The notes under the pieces are model-generated. The model searched no databases. It saw only the letters and a program-made list of their open reading frames with translations, and was not told the origin of the DNA. This document shows positions 7,828 to 15,463 of a stretch of 56,806 bases of DNA, one piece after another. Numbering within the stretch: the stretch's first letter is position 1; each line of letters opens with the position of its first letter. Source of the DNA: Anaerolineales bacterium (GTDB lineage Bacteria; Chloroflexota; Anaerolineae; CG2-30-64-16); the NCBI GenBank assembly GCA_017882045.1, contig JADGQF010000003.1, positions 1 through 56,806 of the forward strand. Reading direction: 5' to 3'. A program made the translations under genes and the position numbers.

Positions 7828-9009
7828 TCAGTGATGCCCGTTCGGCTTCTCGAATACCGCCAGCAAGCGTGCACCCAGATACCAGGCCAGGGCCGCCGCG
7901 GCAACCACGCCGGCGGTAGTCATCCACTCGACAACATGCGGCACGTACGTCGCACCAGGGGGCGCCGTCTGAGCGAAGAGGGTGGCGTCGAAGCGGCTAA
8001 TCAACGTGCCCAGCACCACCAGGATCGCCCCGGCCCATTGGCCCTTCTCTGTCCGGCGCACGGAAGGCGCCAGAAAGATCGCCAGAGGCGCCAGCACGCC
8101 CACGATCAACTCGATCCACATCAAGAGGCTCATCCGGTCGAATGCCAGCAGCAGTGGCGCTTTGCCGGAGAGGATGATATCGCCCAGCTTCAGCACCAGG
8201 TAGAATACCAGCACCCCTGCCACCAGGCTGCCCAGACCGCGTGCGACCCGGGGCTGCGCCTGCTGGCCGGTGAAGCGCGTTGCCAGCTTGTAGGCGATGA
8301 TCGCCACGCTCAGGCCGGTGCTGACCGAAGAAGTAAAGAACAGCAACGGCAAGAGAGGCGTGTACCAGAGCGCATTGAGCCGGTAGGGCATGTTGAGGTA
8401 CAACGTGCCCAAGGTAGATTGATGCAGCGAGGACAGCGTCACGGCAACGATGGCCAGCGGGACAATGATCGCGTGCACGATGCGCACTGGCCCAGGCCTG
8501 TTCAACCGCTCGAAGACCTGTGGGCTGACCTCAATCAGCAGCACGGTGGTGTAGAGCAACACACACCAACTGATCTCAAACAGCGGCGAGTGCAGGTTCC
8601 AGTAAATCAGGAAGTGGTAAAAACGATCTGGGCGGCCCAGGTCGAGGATCAGCAGAGCGAGCACCGCCGTGTAGCCAAGCAGGCCGGTGAGCACGGCCGG
8701 TCGTAGCGCCGGGCGGAACTGCTCCTGGCGGAACACGTAAACCAGCCCGGCCATCGTGAAGCCGGCCCCCGAAATGGCAATCAAGCTGAAGTCGAAGCCA
8801 ATCCAGATGCCCCAGGGGATTCCGTCGGTGAGGTTGGTCGCGGCGCCCAGCCCGCTGAACAGCCGCCATATCCCGGCCAGCACGCCGATGACGGTGAGGT
8901 AGGCCAGGATCTGCACACCGGGATTGAGATAGCTGGGCAAGGCTTCCCTCAGGGCGGAGCGTGCTCCGTTCCAGCGGAGGCGCTTCTGATCCGCCGTCGA
9001 GGTGACCAT
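7828..9009 (-). CDS. NrfD/HybB-type quinone-interacting membrane protein
   Basis: Integral membrane subunit of 393 residues with ten predicted helices, of the NrfD/PsrC/HybB superfamily, which exchanges electrons between the quinone pool and an attached FeS subunit and may move protons. Helix-rich stretches include IPWGIWIGFDFSLIAISG and WCVLLYTTVLLIEV; LDLGRPDRFYHFLIYWNLHSP is a typical loop of the family. Start ATG at 9009 overlaps the ferredoxin stop (TGATG) with GGAGGAG five bases upstream; the GTG codon just before is too close to it. It is the last gene of the octaheme operon and makes a membrane anchor for the FeS protein. Confidence 0.9.
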   Translation of the reverse strand: MVTSTADQKRLRWNGARSALREALPSYLNPGVQILAYLTVIGVLAGIWRLFSGLGAATNLTDGIPWGIWIGFDFSLIAISGAGFTMAGLVYVFRQEQFRPALRPAVLTGLLGYTAVLALLILDLGRPDRFYHFLIYWNLHSPLFEISWCVLLYTTVLLIEVSPQVFERLNRPGPVRIVHAIIVPLAIVAVTLSSLHQSTLGTLYLNMPYRLNALWYTPLLPLLFFTSSVSTGLSVAIIAYKLATRFTGQQAQPRVARGLGSLVAGVLVFYLVLKLGDIILSGKAPLLLAFDRMSLLMWIELIVGVLAPLAIFLAPSVRRTEKGQWAGAILVVLGTLISRFDATLFAQTAPPGATYVPHVVEWMTTAGVVAAAALAWYLGARLLAVFEKPNGHH

Positions 9010-9911
9010 CACTTCTCCTCCCGCACGTCGATCTCGACATGCCCGTGGTCACTGCGCCAGCGCAACACCGAGTAGATGCCGGTGGCGACAGCGGCGACGC
9101 TGACGGCGATGGTGGGAGTGCGTTTCATCATGCTCTCGGCGTAGTGCGGCGCCGGGTCAGTTCCCAACTTGGGGAAGCCGAGTTGATCGAACGGCACGTC
9201 GGAGATATACAGGCAGCTGGTGCCACCTACTTCGGTCTCGCCGTAGATGAGGTCGACGTACACTTCAGGATGCGCAGCGATACGGCCGTGCGCTTCCTGC
9301 AACAGATCGCCACGCAGGCCATACTTCAACGCTCCCGACGGGCAATTGTCGGCACAAGCCGGACCCTGTCCCTGGGCAAGACGGCCCAGGCAGAACTGGC
9401 ACTTACGCACGAGGCCCAGTGCGCTGTCCCACTGGAATTTGGGCACGTTGAACGGGCAGGCGTACTGGCAGTAACGACAGCCGATGCACTTCCGCGCGTC
9501 CACCGCCACCACCCCATCCGCGGTTTGGTGCAGCGCGCCGACCGTGCACGCCGAGACGCACGCCGGGTACAGGCACTGCATGCACTGCCGCTTTACGAAG
9601 CGAGTCTTGCCTCCGGGCAGATCGTAACGCTGAACGTAGGTGTAAGTATCCGCGCTCAGGGTGCTCAGCTCCTCCTGGCTCGGGTGCAGATCGTTCGCTG
9701 CGATGCAGGACCGCTGGCAGTTGCCGCAGCCAACGCAGCGAGTGAGATCGATCAAGATGCCCGGCACTTTGGCCGGATCGATGCTCTCGCCAGACGCGGT
9801 GGCCGGTACGAACTGGCAGCCGACCAGAGCGGCGCCGCCGGCAGTCGCAGCCGAAAGCTTCAGAAACTGGCGCCGAGAAAAGCTCGCCGTCCCCTTCGTC
9901 CGCGCGCTCAT
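9009..9911 (-). CDS. Tat-exported ferredoxin subunit with four 4Fe-4S clusters
   Basis: 300-residue electron-transfer protein of the HybA/NrfC/PsrB type. It begins with a twin-arginine signal (SRRQFLKLSAATAG at about 11-25) followed by a Cys in VGCQF, so it may even be a lipoprotein. Four cysteine clusters follow: CVGCGNCQRSC, CMQCLYPACVSAC, CIGCRYCQYAC and CQFCLGRLAQGQGPACADNC. A C-terminal hydrophobic helix (TIAVSVAAVATGIYSVLRW) would anchor it outside the membrane. The ATG at 9911 overlaps the cytochrome stop as ATGA and has GAGGG upstream. It should pass electrons between the octaheme cytochrome and the NrfD protein. The Tat genes at the far end of the window could export it. Confidence 0.92.
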   Translation of the reverse strand: MSARTKGTASFSRRQFLKLSAATAGGAALVGCQFVPATASGESIDPAKVPGILIDLTRCVGCGNCQRSCIAANDLHPSQEELSTLSADTYTYVQRYDLPGGKTRFVKRQCMQCLYPACVSACTVGALHQTADGVVAVDARKCIGCRYCQYACPFNVPKFQWDSALGLVRKCQFCLGRLAQGQGPACADNCPSGALKYGLRGDLLQEAHGRIAAHPEVYVDLIYGETEVGGTSCLYISDVPFDQLGFPKLGTDPAPHYAESMMKRTPTIAVSVAAVATGIYSVLRWRSDHGHVEIDVREEK

Positions 9912-10900
9912 GACTTCCCTCTCTTCTGCCACAGTGTCATGCCGATGATACCCAGCACCAGGCCCGCAAACCCTCCGAATCCGAAAGCGAACCCGCTGGC
10001 TGCGACGCCCACGTTCCGCACCGCGGCTAGCCGCTGCTGCAAGGCAGTCAATTGCTGCTGCAGCACAGGTACTTCCTTAGCCTGCTCCAGCATTTGCGTG
10101 CTATTGGCGGTCCCTTGCCCGGCCGCCAGGTTGGCAGCCGCCACTTTATTGCTGGTATGGATGGTTGCCTGGTGGCAACCGGCGCAGACGTCGGACGAGA
10201 CTTTGAAGCTGTGGCTGGGCGCCATCACCTGCATCATGCCCGGAGCGTTGTTCACCGATTCCTTTGACATATGGCAACTGACGCAATCCACGCCGCTAAT
10301 GCCGTGGGTTGCGTGTGCAAGCTCGGTCTGCTTGTCAGAATGGCATGCTGCGCACAGCTTCTGCACGCTGCCCGTGCGCAAGCCCTGAGTGTGCGCCTGA
10401 TGGCAGTCGAAGCATTGGATGTTCTGGCCGCCGTGCTGGCTGGTTTGCCATTCGTTGAACGTTTGTTGGTGACACACGTGGCAGGTCTCGGAAGCCATCG
10501 GCAACTGCATCGTCGCCGCCTTCGGATGGCCCTCTTTGTATGGGCCATGGCAGGCCTCGCAGGTCACACCCTCCGACAAGAACTTGCCGCTGCCGGGGTC
10601 AAAACCGGTGGTGTGGCACGTCAGACAGGCGGCCTGATTGCCGGCTTTGGCCAATTGATCCTTGAACGCCGGGTTCAGAGTTGCCTTAGCATGTGGCGCT
10701 GCCTGCCAGTCCGCGTATTCTTTGGGATGGCAAGACTGGCATACGGGCGTCTGTTGCTGAAACAGGACGTTTGTCAGCAGGACGCGCGGTAAGGCTCCCG
10801 GCGCCGCATTGCTGGTTCCGGTCAAAAGAAGCATCAGACCGGCAATCAACAGTGTCGGCGCCACCACCCACCAACCGCCCAAGACGAACCGCTTTTTCAT
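9908..10900 (-). CDS. Octaheme c-type cytochrome, membrane anchored
   Basis: 330-residue exported protein with exactly eight CxxCH heme sites in order: CQSCH, CLTCH, CEACH, CHVCH, CFDCH, CAACH, CVSCH and CAGCH. Many extra His residues can serve as distal ligands. The N-terminus is a signal anchor (VVAPTLLIAGLMLLLTG). After the hemes comes a short coiled coil (VPVLQQQLTALQQRLAAVR) and a second, C-terminal transmembrane helix ending in WQKRGKS. The start has AAGGAGG 9 bases upstream. The arrangement resembles DmsE/NrfB-like periplasmic cytochromes, but the heme spacing and C-terminal anchor do not let me name a family. No catalytic oxidoreductase gene is nearby, so this may be the electron acceptor or donor for an unlinked enzyme or for extracellular transfer. 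Confidence 0.9.
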   Translation of the reverse strand: MKKRFVLGGWWVVAPTLLIAGLMLLLTGTSNAAPGALPRVLLTNVLFQQQTPVCQSCHPKEYADWQAAPHAKATLNPAFKDQLAKAGNQAACLTCHTTGFDPGSGKFLSEGVTCEACHGPYKEGHPKAATMQLPMASETCHVCHQQTFNEWQTSQHGGQNIQCFDCHQAHTQGLRTGSVQKLCAACHSDKQTELAHATHGISGVDCVSCHMSKESVNNAPGMMQVMAPSHSFKVSSDVCAGCHQATIHTSNKVAAANLAAGQGTANSTQMLEQAKEVPVLQQQLTALQQRLAAVRNVGVAASGFAFGFGGFAGLVLGIIGMTLWQKRGKS

Positions 10901-10920
10901 GATTGCATAGCCTCCTTTGG

Positions 10921-11388
10921 CTATATGTTGGGGTAGTTCTTGAAGACTTCACAGCCAAAGCAGGATTCGGGCATCTGGTGTTCCACCTTCGTCCGGGCCT
11001 GCCAACAGGGCACGTCAGGATGAGTGAAGGCCGGGCATTGCGCTACTTTCTCCGGCGAGCAGCCCTTCACGTCCCAGCAATGCCTGGTATCGGTCAAAGC
11101 CATTGCAGGCTGCGGCCCACGGATCAGACCTGGGTCGAACGGCAGCTGAGGTTCAGGCACGTCCACACTGGACCGGCGAGCCGGTCGGGCCGGGGCCGCA
11201 GGCGCAGGAAGCGCCTGTGGCCCCGGTTGCGCCGCCTGTCGTGCCGCCTGCTCGGCGCGAGCCTCGGCCTCCCAACGCCGGTCCAGCCACCTCAGGAGGT
11301 AGCCCAGGCCGGCCAGCACGGCCAGCGGCACGCCGATGCGCAGTACGAACATGCCTATTACGATCAGAAAATCCATTGAGCTAGCCAT
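10921..11388 (-). CDS. Membrane-anchored Cys-rich protein, two-CW-like domain
   Basis: 155 residues. One N-terminal membrane helix (FLIVIGMFVLRIGVPLAVLAG), an Ala/Pro/Gln linker of about 55 residues, and a C-terminal domain with six cysteines in the order CWDVKGC, QCPAF, PCWQARTK and CFGCEVF. Two Cys-Trp pairs and the CPA and CxxC motifs recall the two-CW domain seen in some signalling and redox proteins; metal or FeS binding is a fair inference, not shown. Start ATG at 11388 has GGAG 7 bases upstream. It sits 20 bases ahead of the octaheme gene and is clearly part of that operon. Confidence 0.8.
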   Translation of the reverse strand: MASSMDFLIVIGMFVLRIGVPLAVLAGLGYLLRWLDRRWEAEARAEQAARQAAQPGPQALPAPAAPARPARRSSVDVPEPQLPFDPGLIRGPQPAMALTDTRHCWDVKGCSPEKVAQCPAFTHPDVPCWQARTKVEHQMPESCFGCEVFKNYPNI

Positions 11389-11443
11389 GGGATATCTCCA
11401 CTAACCAGCAGGTGGGGCAACAACCCGGCTTACGCAAGCCGGA

Positions 11444-11557
11444 TCAGGCGTTACTACGCCGCAAATCCCACGCCTTGACGCGATCGGCCAGCCAGATGGT
11501 CACCACCACGGGGACCAGGACCCGAAGCAACACCAGAGCGAACATCCAGTACTCCAT
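11444..11557 (-). CDS. 37-residue single-helix membrane peptide
   Basis: Small protein starting at the ATG at 11557, with GGAGG five bases upstream; an in-frame ATG at 11569 is less well placed. It is almost entirely one transmembrane helix (MFALVLLRVLVPVVVTIWLA) followed by a basic tail (DRVKAWDLRRSNA). It is the first gene of the octaheme operon, 55 bases before the two-CW protein, whose N-terminal helix has a similar shape (xxFVLRIGVPL versus LVLLRVLVPV). Small helices like this often stabilise respiratory complexes. Function otherwise unknown. Confidence 0.65.
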   Translation of the reverse strand: MEYWMFALVLLRVLVPVVVTIWLADRVKAWDLRRSNA

Positions 11558-11603
11558 TGTGTCCTCCATGCGTTTGCTGTGCTTTGTCAGTCCCGGCTGT
11601 CCT

Positions 11604-11615
11604 GGCGCTAGCGCC
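11604..11615. repeat. 12-bp perfect palindrome in the octaheme operon leader
   Basis: GGCGCTAGCGCC, about 47 bases upstream of the 37-residue peptide start. It could be a dimeric regulator site or a short hairpin. The rest of 11558-11782 shows nothing else I can name. Confidence 0.4.
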
Positions 11616-11782
11616 TGCCGCAAGCACTGACTATCTGATTCATCCAGGTGAAGCTTAGCACGGAGCGACGGGCGAATCCATTGGGTGGAATCACCATCTT
11701 TCAATGGGGCGGATTACCCATGGGGGCAGAGGGAAGAGATAGGAGAGGGCGAAAAGCGATTAAACGAAGACCCTTTCTACTT

Positions 11783-12451
11783 TCATCCTTCATCCTTCAG
11801 GTCAATGAGTCCCTTCTCAATTGCGTAATGCACCAACTCGACCCGGCTATGAAGGTTGAGCTTGGCCATGATGTTCTCGCGGTGCCGGTTGACGGTCTTG
11901 ATACTGATCACCAGCTCATTGGCGATCTGCTGATTGCTCAGTCCCTGGGCAATGCGCACAAGCACCTCGCGCTCCCTGTCGGTCAGGGCATCGAAGGGGC
12001 GCCCGGCGCTACCTTCGTGTTCGCTCCGCTGGAGATAATCGCTGACCAGCAGGCGCGCCAACGAGGGGAACAAGAACATACCCCCATTCTTGACAGCCCG
12101 GATGGCCGAGATGAGGTCGTCCGGAGCCGCGCGCTTCGGCACATAGCCGGAAGCGCCGGCAGCCAGCATCTCGAAGAAGTACTGGTCGTCCTCGTGCATG
12201 GTCAGTGCGAGCACGGCCACTTCGGGGCAAAGCTCCTTGATGCGGCGCGTTGCTTCGATGCCGTTCATGTCGGGCATCGAGATGTCCATTAACACGACAT
12301 CCGGCGCCAGGTCGCGCGCCAGGCGCAGCGCCTGGGCGCCGTCTCCGGCCTCGCCGGCAATCTCGAGCTCCGGATCGGCGCTGAGCAGCATGCGCAATCC
12401 CGCCCGCACGACTGCATGATCGTCAACAATCAAAATACGTATCGGACTCAT
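11783..12451 (-). CDS. NarL/FixJ-type response regulator
   Basis: 222-residue transcription factor. The receiver domain has the acidic pair Asp10/Asp11, the phosphoacceptor Asp56 (VVLMDISMPDMNG), the Thr in LALTMHED and the Lys in YVPKRAA. The C-terminal LuxR helix-turn-helix reads LTDREREVLVRIAQGLSN followed by SIKTVNRHRENIMAKL. It is 27 bases after the kinase gene and its partner. The octaheme operon starts 225 bases downstream on the same strand and is the obvious candidate target. Confidence 0.95.
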   Translation of the reverse strand: MSPIRILIVDDHAVVRAGLRMLLSADPELEIAGEAGDGAQALRLARDLAPDVVLMDISMPDMNGIEATRRIKELCPEVAVLALTMHEDDQYFFEMLAAGASGYVPKRAAPDDLISAIRAVKNGGMFLFPSLARLLVSDYLQRSEHEGSAGRPFDALTDREREVLVRIAQGLSNQQIANELVISIKTVNRHRENIMAKLNLHSRVELVHYAIEKGLIDLKDEG

Positions 12452-12478
12452 TCTCGCTCCGTTTCAGTCAGATCGGCC

Positions 12479-14611
12479 CTACTTGAGCGGTAATTCCACG
12501 CGCACGCGGGCGCCACCCCCACGCTGCGACTCGATCGAGCACTTGCCCGCCACCAGCGCCACCCGCTCACGGATGCCGACCAGCCCCCAGCCGTGGCCAT
12601 CGGTCTGGCCGGCACGCGGCAGGGTCGAATCAAAGCCCACGCCGTTGTCAACCACCTCCAGCCGCACGAGGTCCGCCTCCTGGCACAGTTGCACGCTCAC
12701 CTGTGTCGCGCTCGCGTGTTTGGCCACATTCGACAGCGCCTCCTGGGCTACGCGGAAGAGCACCGTCTCGTACTGGGCGGGCAGACGGCGGGGCGGGCGC
12801 TCCGCGGTCAGGGTGACGGTCAGCTCAGGATGGCGTGCGTTGTAGCGCTGCACATACCAGCGCAAGGCGGGTACCAGCCCAAGGTCATCGAGCTGCGACG
12901 GACGCAGATCGGACATCACGTTGCGCAATTCGGTGATGGATTGGTCCGCCAGGTCGCGCAGCTCGCGCACCAGCCGGGCCGCGCGCTCCACATCTGACCC
13001 CAGCGAGGTCTCGACCGCGGCCAGGCCCATTGCCAGCGCCGTTAGTTTTTGGCCCGTCTCGTCGTGCAGCTCGCGCGCGATCCGTTGACGCTCATTCTCC
13101 TGCGCGTTCACGAGCTGGCGCACCAATTCTTTGAGCTGCGTCTCACGCAGCCGTAAGGTCTGGTAAAGCCCGGCGTTCTCCACGGAGGCCGCCAATTGCT
13201 GCCCAAACGCGATCAGCAGCCTCAGCTCGGCCGGGCCAAATGGCTCGTCCTCCTGTAAGGAAGTCAGCACCACGCCCCCGAGGAGCTGCTCCTTGGCGTG
13301 CAAAGGCACTGCCAGGGTGCGGTATCGGCGAAACTCGGGTGTTGCGGCGGCGATAGCCACGCCGGTGGCCGCCACCCCGCCGTCGTAGACGGCGGCTCCG
13401 TCGTTCGCGGGTGGGCGATCGTCCCTGGCAACATCAGCCGTCAAGATACGCACTTGATCGTCGAGCCCGGCGCCCGCCGGGTTATCGGCTTTGAACGCCA
13501 GCGCGGTTGTCCGGGTCAGAGGGGGCAGGATGGCAGGCTCGGCCATCTCCGGTCTTTGGTAACGGGCCGCGAGCTCAAGGCCCCCGTCCGGACGTTTCAG
13601 GAAAATGGCGCTGCAGCCAGCCGATTCGAAGCTGTGCACCATCTGGTAGAGCGCATCTTGCAGAAGGCGCTGCAGATCGACCGTCGAGGTCAGAATACTT
13701 GACATAGCGACCAGGGCGGACAGCTCGCGTGCTGACGTGCGGAGTTGTTGGTTGAGGGCCTCGGTCTCCTCCGCGCGCCGTCGCTGGGCCTCCAGCGCGG
13801 CCGCCTGCGCTTCGAGGCGCGCCTGGTTGGCCTGCGCCAGGCGCAAGCGGCTTTCAAGCTCGAAGGCACGCAGTGCTCGGCCAAGAGTGACCGCAATCGC
13901 GACCGCTGCAACGCTGCGCAGGAGCTGGACGGGGAAGCCGAAGACCCGTAAGAACAAGGTCGTATTCAGGACCTGGGAGGGGTAGAGCAAGCTGGCGCGG
14001 CTGAACAACTGGCTGAGGGCGCCGTAGACGAAGAAGGCCAGGGCAGCCCACAGCAGGTCCTGCCCATAACCGGACATGCCGCGCGCATGGAAGTCGCGCC
14101 GCTCGCGGAGCAAGGCCCAGCATGCCAGCAGCGCACTGGGGATGCCAAGGCTGTAGCGGGCCAGTACTTCGGCTGCCGCCAACCAGTCGGTGGGTGAGGG
14201 CCGCCAGCGCCAACCGATGAGCACGATCCCGGCCAGGTAAACGCCAGTTACCCCCGCCACACGCCAGGCGGTCAGGTTGGGGCGGCGGTCCGCGTCGGGG
14301 AGCAATCGGATGCCAAAAGCCATCAAGCTGAGAAAGGAAACGGCCAGGAGCGTGATGCGCACGACCTCTTCGGGTGTCCCAGCCGCGCGTCCACCTTCGT
14401 GCGCGGCGAAAATCTGGAACATCTCGTACCACTCGTGCGTCCCGTGCAGAAGTCCGAAAGCCGCCAGGGCCGGCAACCCGCGCGCAAAACGAAACTCGGA
14501 GGCGCGCGCCGACTCGAGGATGACAACCAGCCCCATGGCGAAGAAGGCCAGCCCGTATAAGAAATAGACGAAGACGATATTCTGCGTGAGGAACGTGGGT
14601 ACGGCGTTCAC
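12479..14611 (-). CDS. Seven-helix sensor histidine kinase with GAF domain (NarX/DesK-type)
   Basis: 710 residues. The first ~250 form seven hydrophobic helices, with HGTHEWYEMF in the second, so the input is membrane or extracytoplasmic. A coiled coil (about 255-300) leads to a GAF domain (about 305-480). The HisKA_3 dimerisation box is RIARELHDETGQKL with the phosphorylated His, and the ATPase domain has VVDNGVGFD and GWGLVGIRERV. The start is GTG at 14611 with AGGGGA upstream. It forms a pair with the response regulator downstream. Ligand unknown; location next to a respiratory module suggests redox or electron-acceptor sensing. Confidence 0.93.
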   Translation of the reverse strand: MNAVPTFLTQNIVFVYFLYGLAFFAMGLVVILESARASEFRFARGLPALAAFGLLHGTHEWYEMFQIFAAHEGGRAAGTPEEVVRITLLAVSFLSLMAFGIRLLPDADRRPNLTAWRVAGVTGVYLAGIVLIGWRWRPSPTDWLAAAEVLARYSLGIPSALLACWALLRERRDFHARGMSGYGQDLLWAALAFFVYGALSQLFSRASLLYPSQVLNTTLFLRVFGFPVQLLRSVAAVAIAVTLGRALRAFELESRLRLAQANQARLEAQAAALEAQRRRAEETEALNQQLRTSARELSALVAMSSILTSTVDLQRLLQDALYQMVHSFESAGCSAIFLKRPDGGLELAARYQRPEMAEPAILPPLTRTTALAFKADNPAGAGLDDQVRILTADVARDDRPPANDGAAVYDGGVAATGVAIAAATPEFRRYRTLAVPLHAKEQLLGGVVLTSLQEDEPFGPAELRLLIAFGQQLAASVENAGLYQTLRLRETQLKELVRQLVNAQENERQRIARELHDETGQKLTALAMGLAAVETSLGSDVERAARLVRELRDLADQSITELRNVMSDLRPSQLDDLGLVPALRWYVQRYNARHPELTVTLTAERPPRRLPAQYETVLFRVAQEALSNVAKHASATQVSVQLCQEADLVRLEVVDNGVGFDSTLPRAGQTDGHGWGLVGIRERVALVAGKCSIESQRGGGARVRVELPLK

Positions 14612-14705
14612 GGTGGTCCCCTGCGACCAAAGGCGAAAAGCGAAGGACGAAAGACGGAGGGCAAATGCGCTGACGAGGCCGGCGCTCTTCGTCTTCCCTC
14701 CCTCC

Positions 14706-15320
14706 CTAGCGCACGGTCAGCTCGATCTGTCCCTCCGACGTGTGCACCTGCTCCACGTACCAGCTAGAGGCGTACTGGCGCAACGCCTGATTGACAATCG
14801 TCGGCATCAACGCGCCGACCATCCCGCCGGGCGAAACAGATTCCGCTTCAACCTGCAGCGCGCCATCCTGGGCCACCAGATGTCCCACGTAGACCAGGTT
14901 GTTGGCCTGGATGATCCCATAACTGATGCGGTCCGCCGTGATGCGCACTTTGCCGCCGGTAAAATGGAGCTGCAGATTCGTCGCGTCAACGCCGCTGCTG
15001 GCCAACACTCCAGATCTGACGGCACTTTGCAGGTCTGCATCGGTGATCACGACCGATTGCGGACCGCTCGGTGCGACGGCTTGCTCGGTCGCCGGCGGGG
15101 CCGCCACGACGGTGGGCGCTTCAGTGACGACGGGGAGGAGCGGCGTCAGGGTAGGCGCTGGGACCTCAGTCGGGAGAGCAACTTCTCCCGCAGTGGCAAC
15201 CGGCGGTGGAGTCCAGGCCGCGGTCGGCGTGGGAAGGACGTTCAGAGCGCTGCAAGCCAGTGCGGCCAGACCCAGTGCGGCCAGAACCACAATCAAGGCC
15301 AAAAACCGATGACGCCTCAC
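14706..15320 (-). CDS. Putative lipoprotein with Pro/Thr-rich linker
   Basis: 204 residues. A signal peptide (FLALIVVLAALGLA) ends in the lipobox LAALAC, predicting a lipid-anchored surface protein. A Pro/Thr/Val-rich linker (about 30-85) follows. The remaining domain (ITDADLQSAVRSG through GQIELTV) looks like a small beta-rich lipid-binding or DUF2993-like fold: it contains a VRITADRISYG strand and ends in strands; this is a tentative impression. It lies 94 bases ahead of the sensor kinase gene on the same strand and could be a sensor accessory. I do not recognise the family firmly. Confidence 0.6.
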   Translation of the reverse strand: MRRHRFLALIVVLAALGLAALACSALNVLPTPTAAWTPPPVATAGEVALPTEVPAPTLTPLLPVVTEAPTVVAAPPATEQAVAPSGPQSVVITDADLQSAVRSGVLASSGVDATNLQLHFTGGKVRITADRISYGIIQANNLVYVGHLVAQDGALQVEAESVSPGGMVGALMPTIVNQALRQYASSWYVEQVHTSEGQIELTVR

Positions 15321-15463
15321 TTAGACAACCTCCTCGAAATGCTCCCGCACTTGTCATCCAGGCCAGTATAACATAACGTACACCGCCTGTCGAACCGGAG
15401 CGGGCCCCGCCGCAGCGCGAAAGCGATGCCCGCGATCGCCGATCGGTTGAGAAGGCGGCTAAG

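Noticed and set aside
9039-10388. Plus-strand frame of 449 codons across the ferredoxin and cytochrome genes.
   Set aside because: The opposite strand has clear CxxCH and 4Fe-4S motifs; this frame has none.
11586-11631. GTCAGT ... ACTGAC around the 12-bp palindrome, the same half-sites as the TetR operator.
   Set aside because: The 34-bp gap is too wide for a TetR dimer, and a 6-base word is common by chance in 57 kb.
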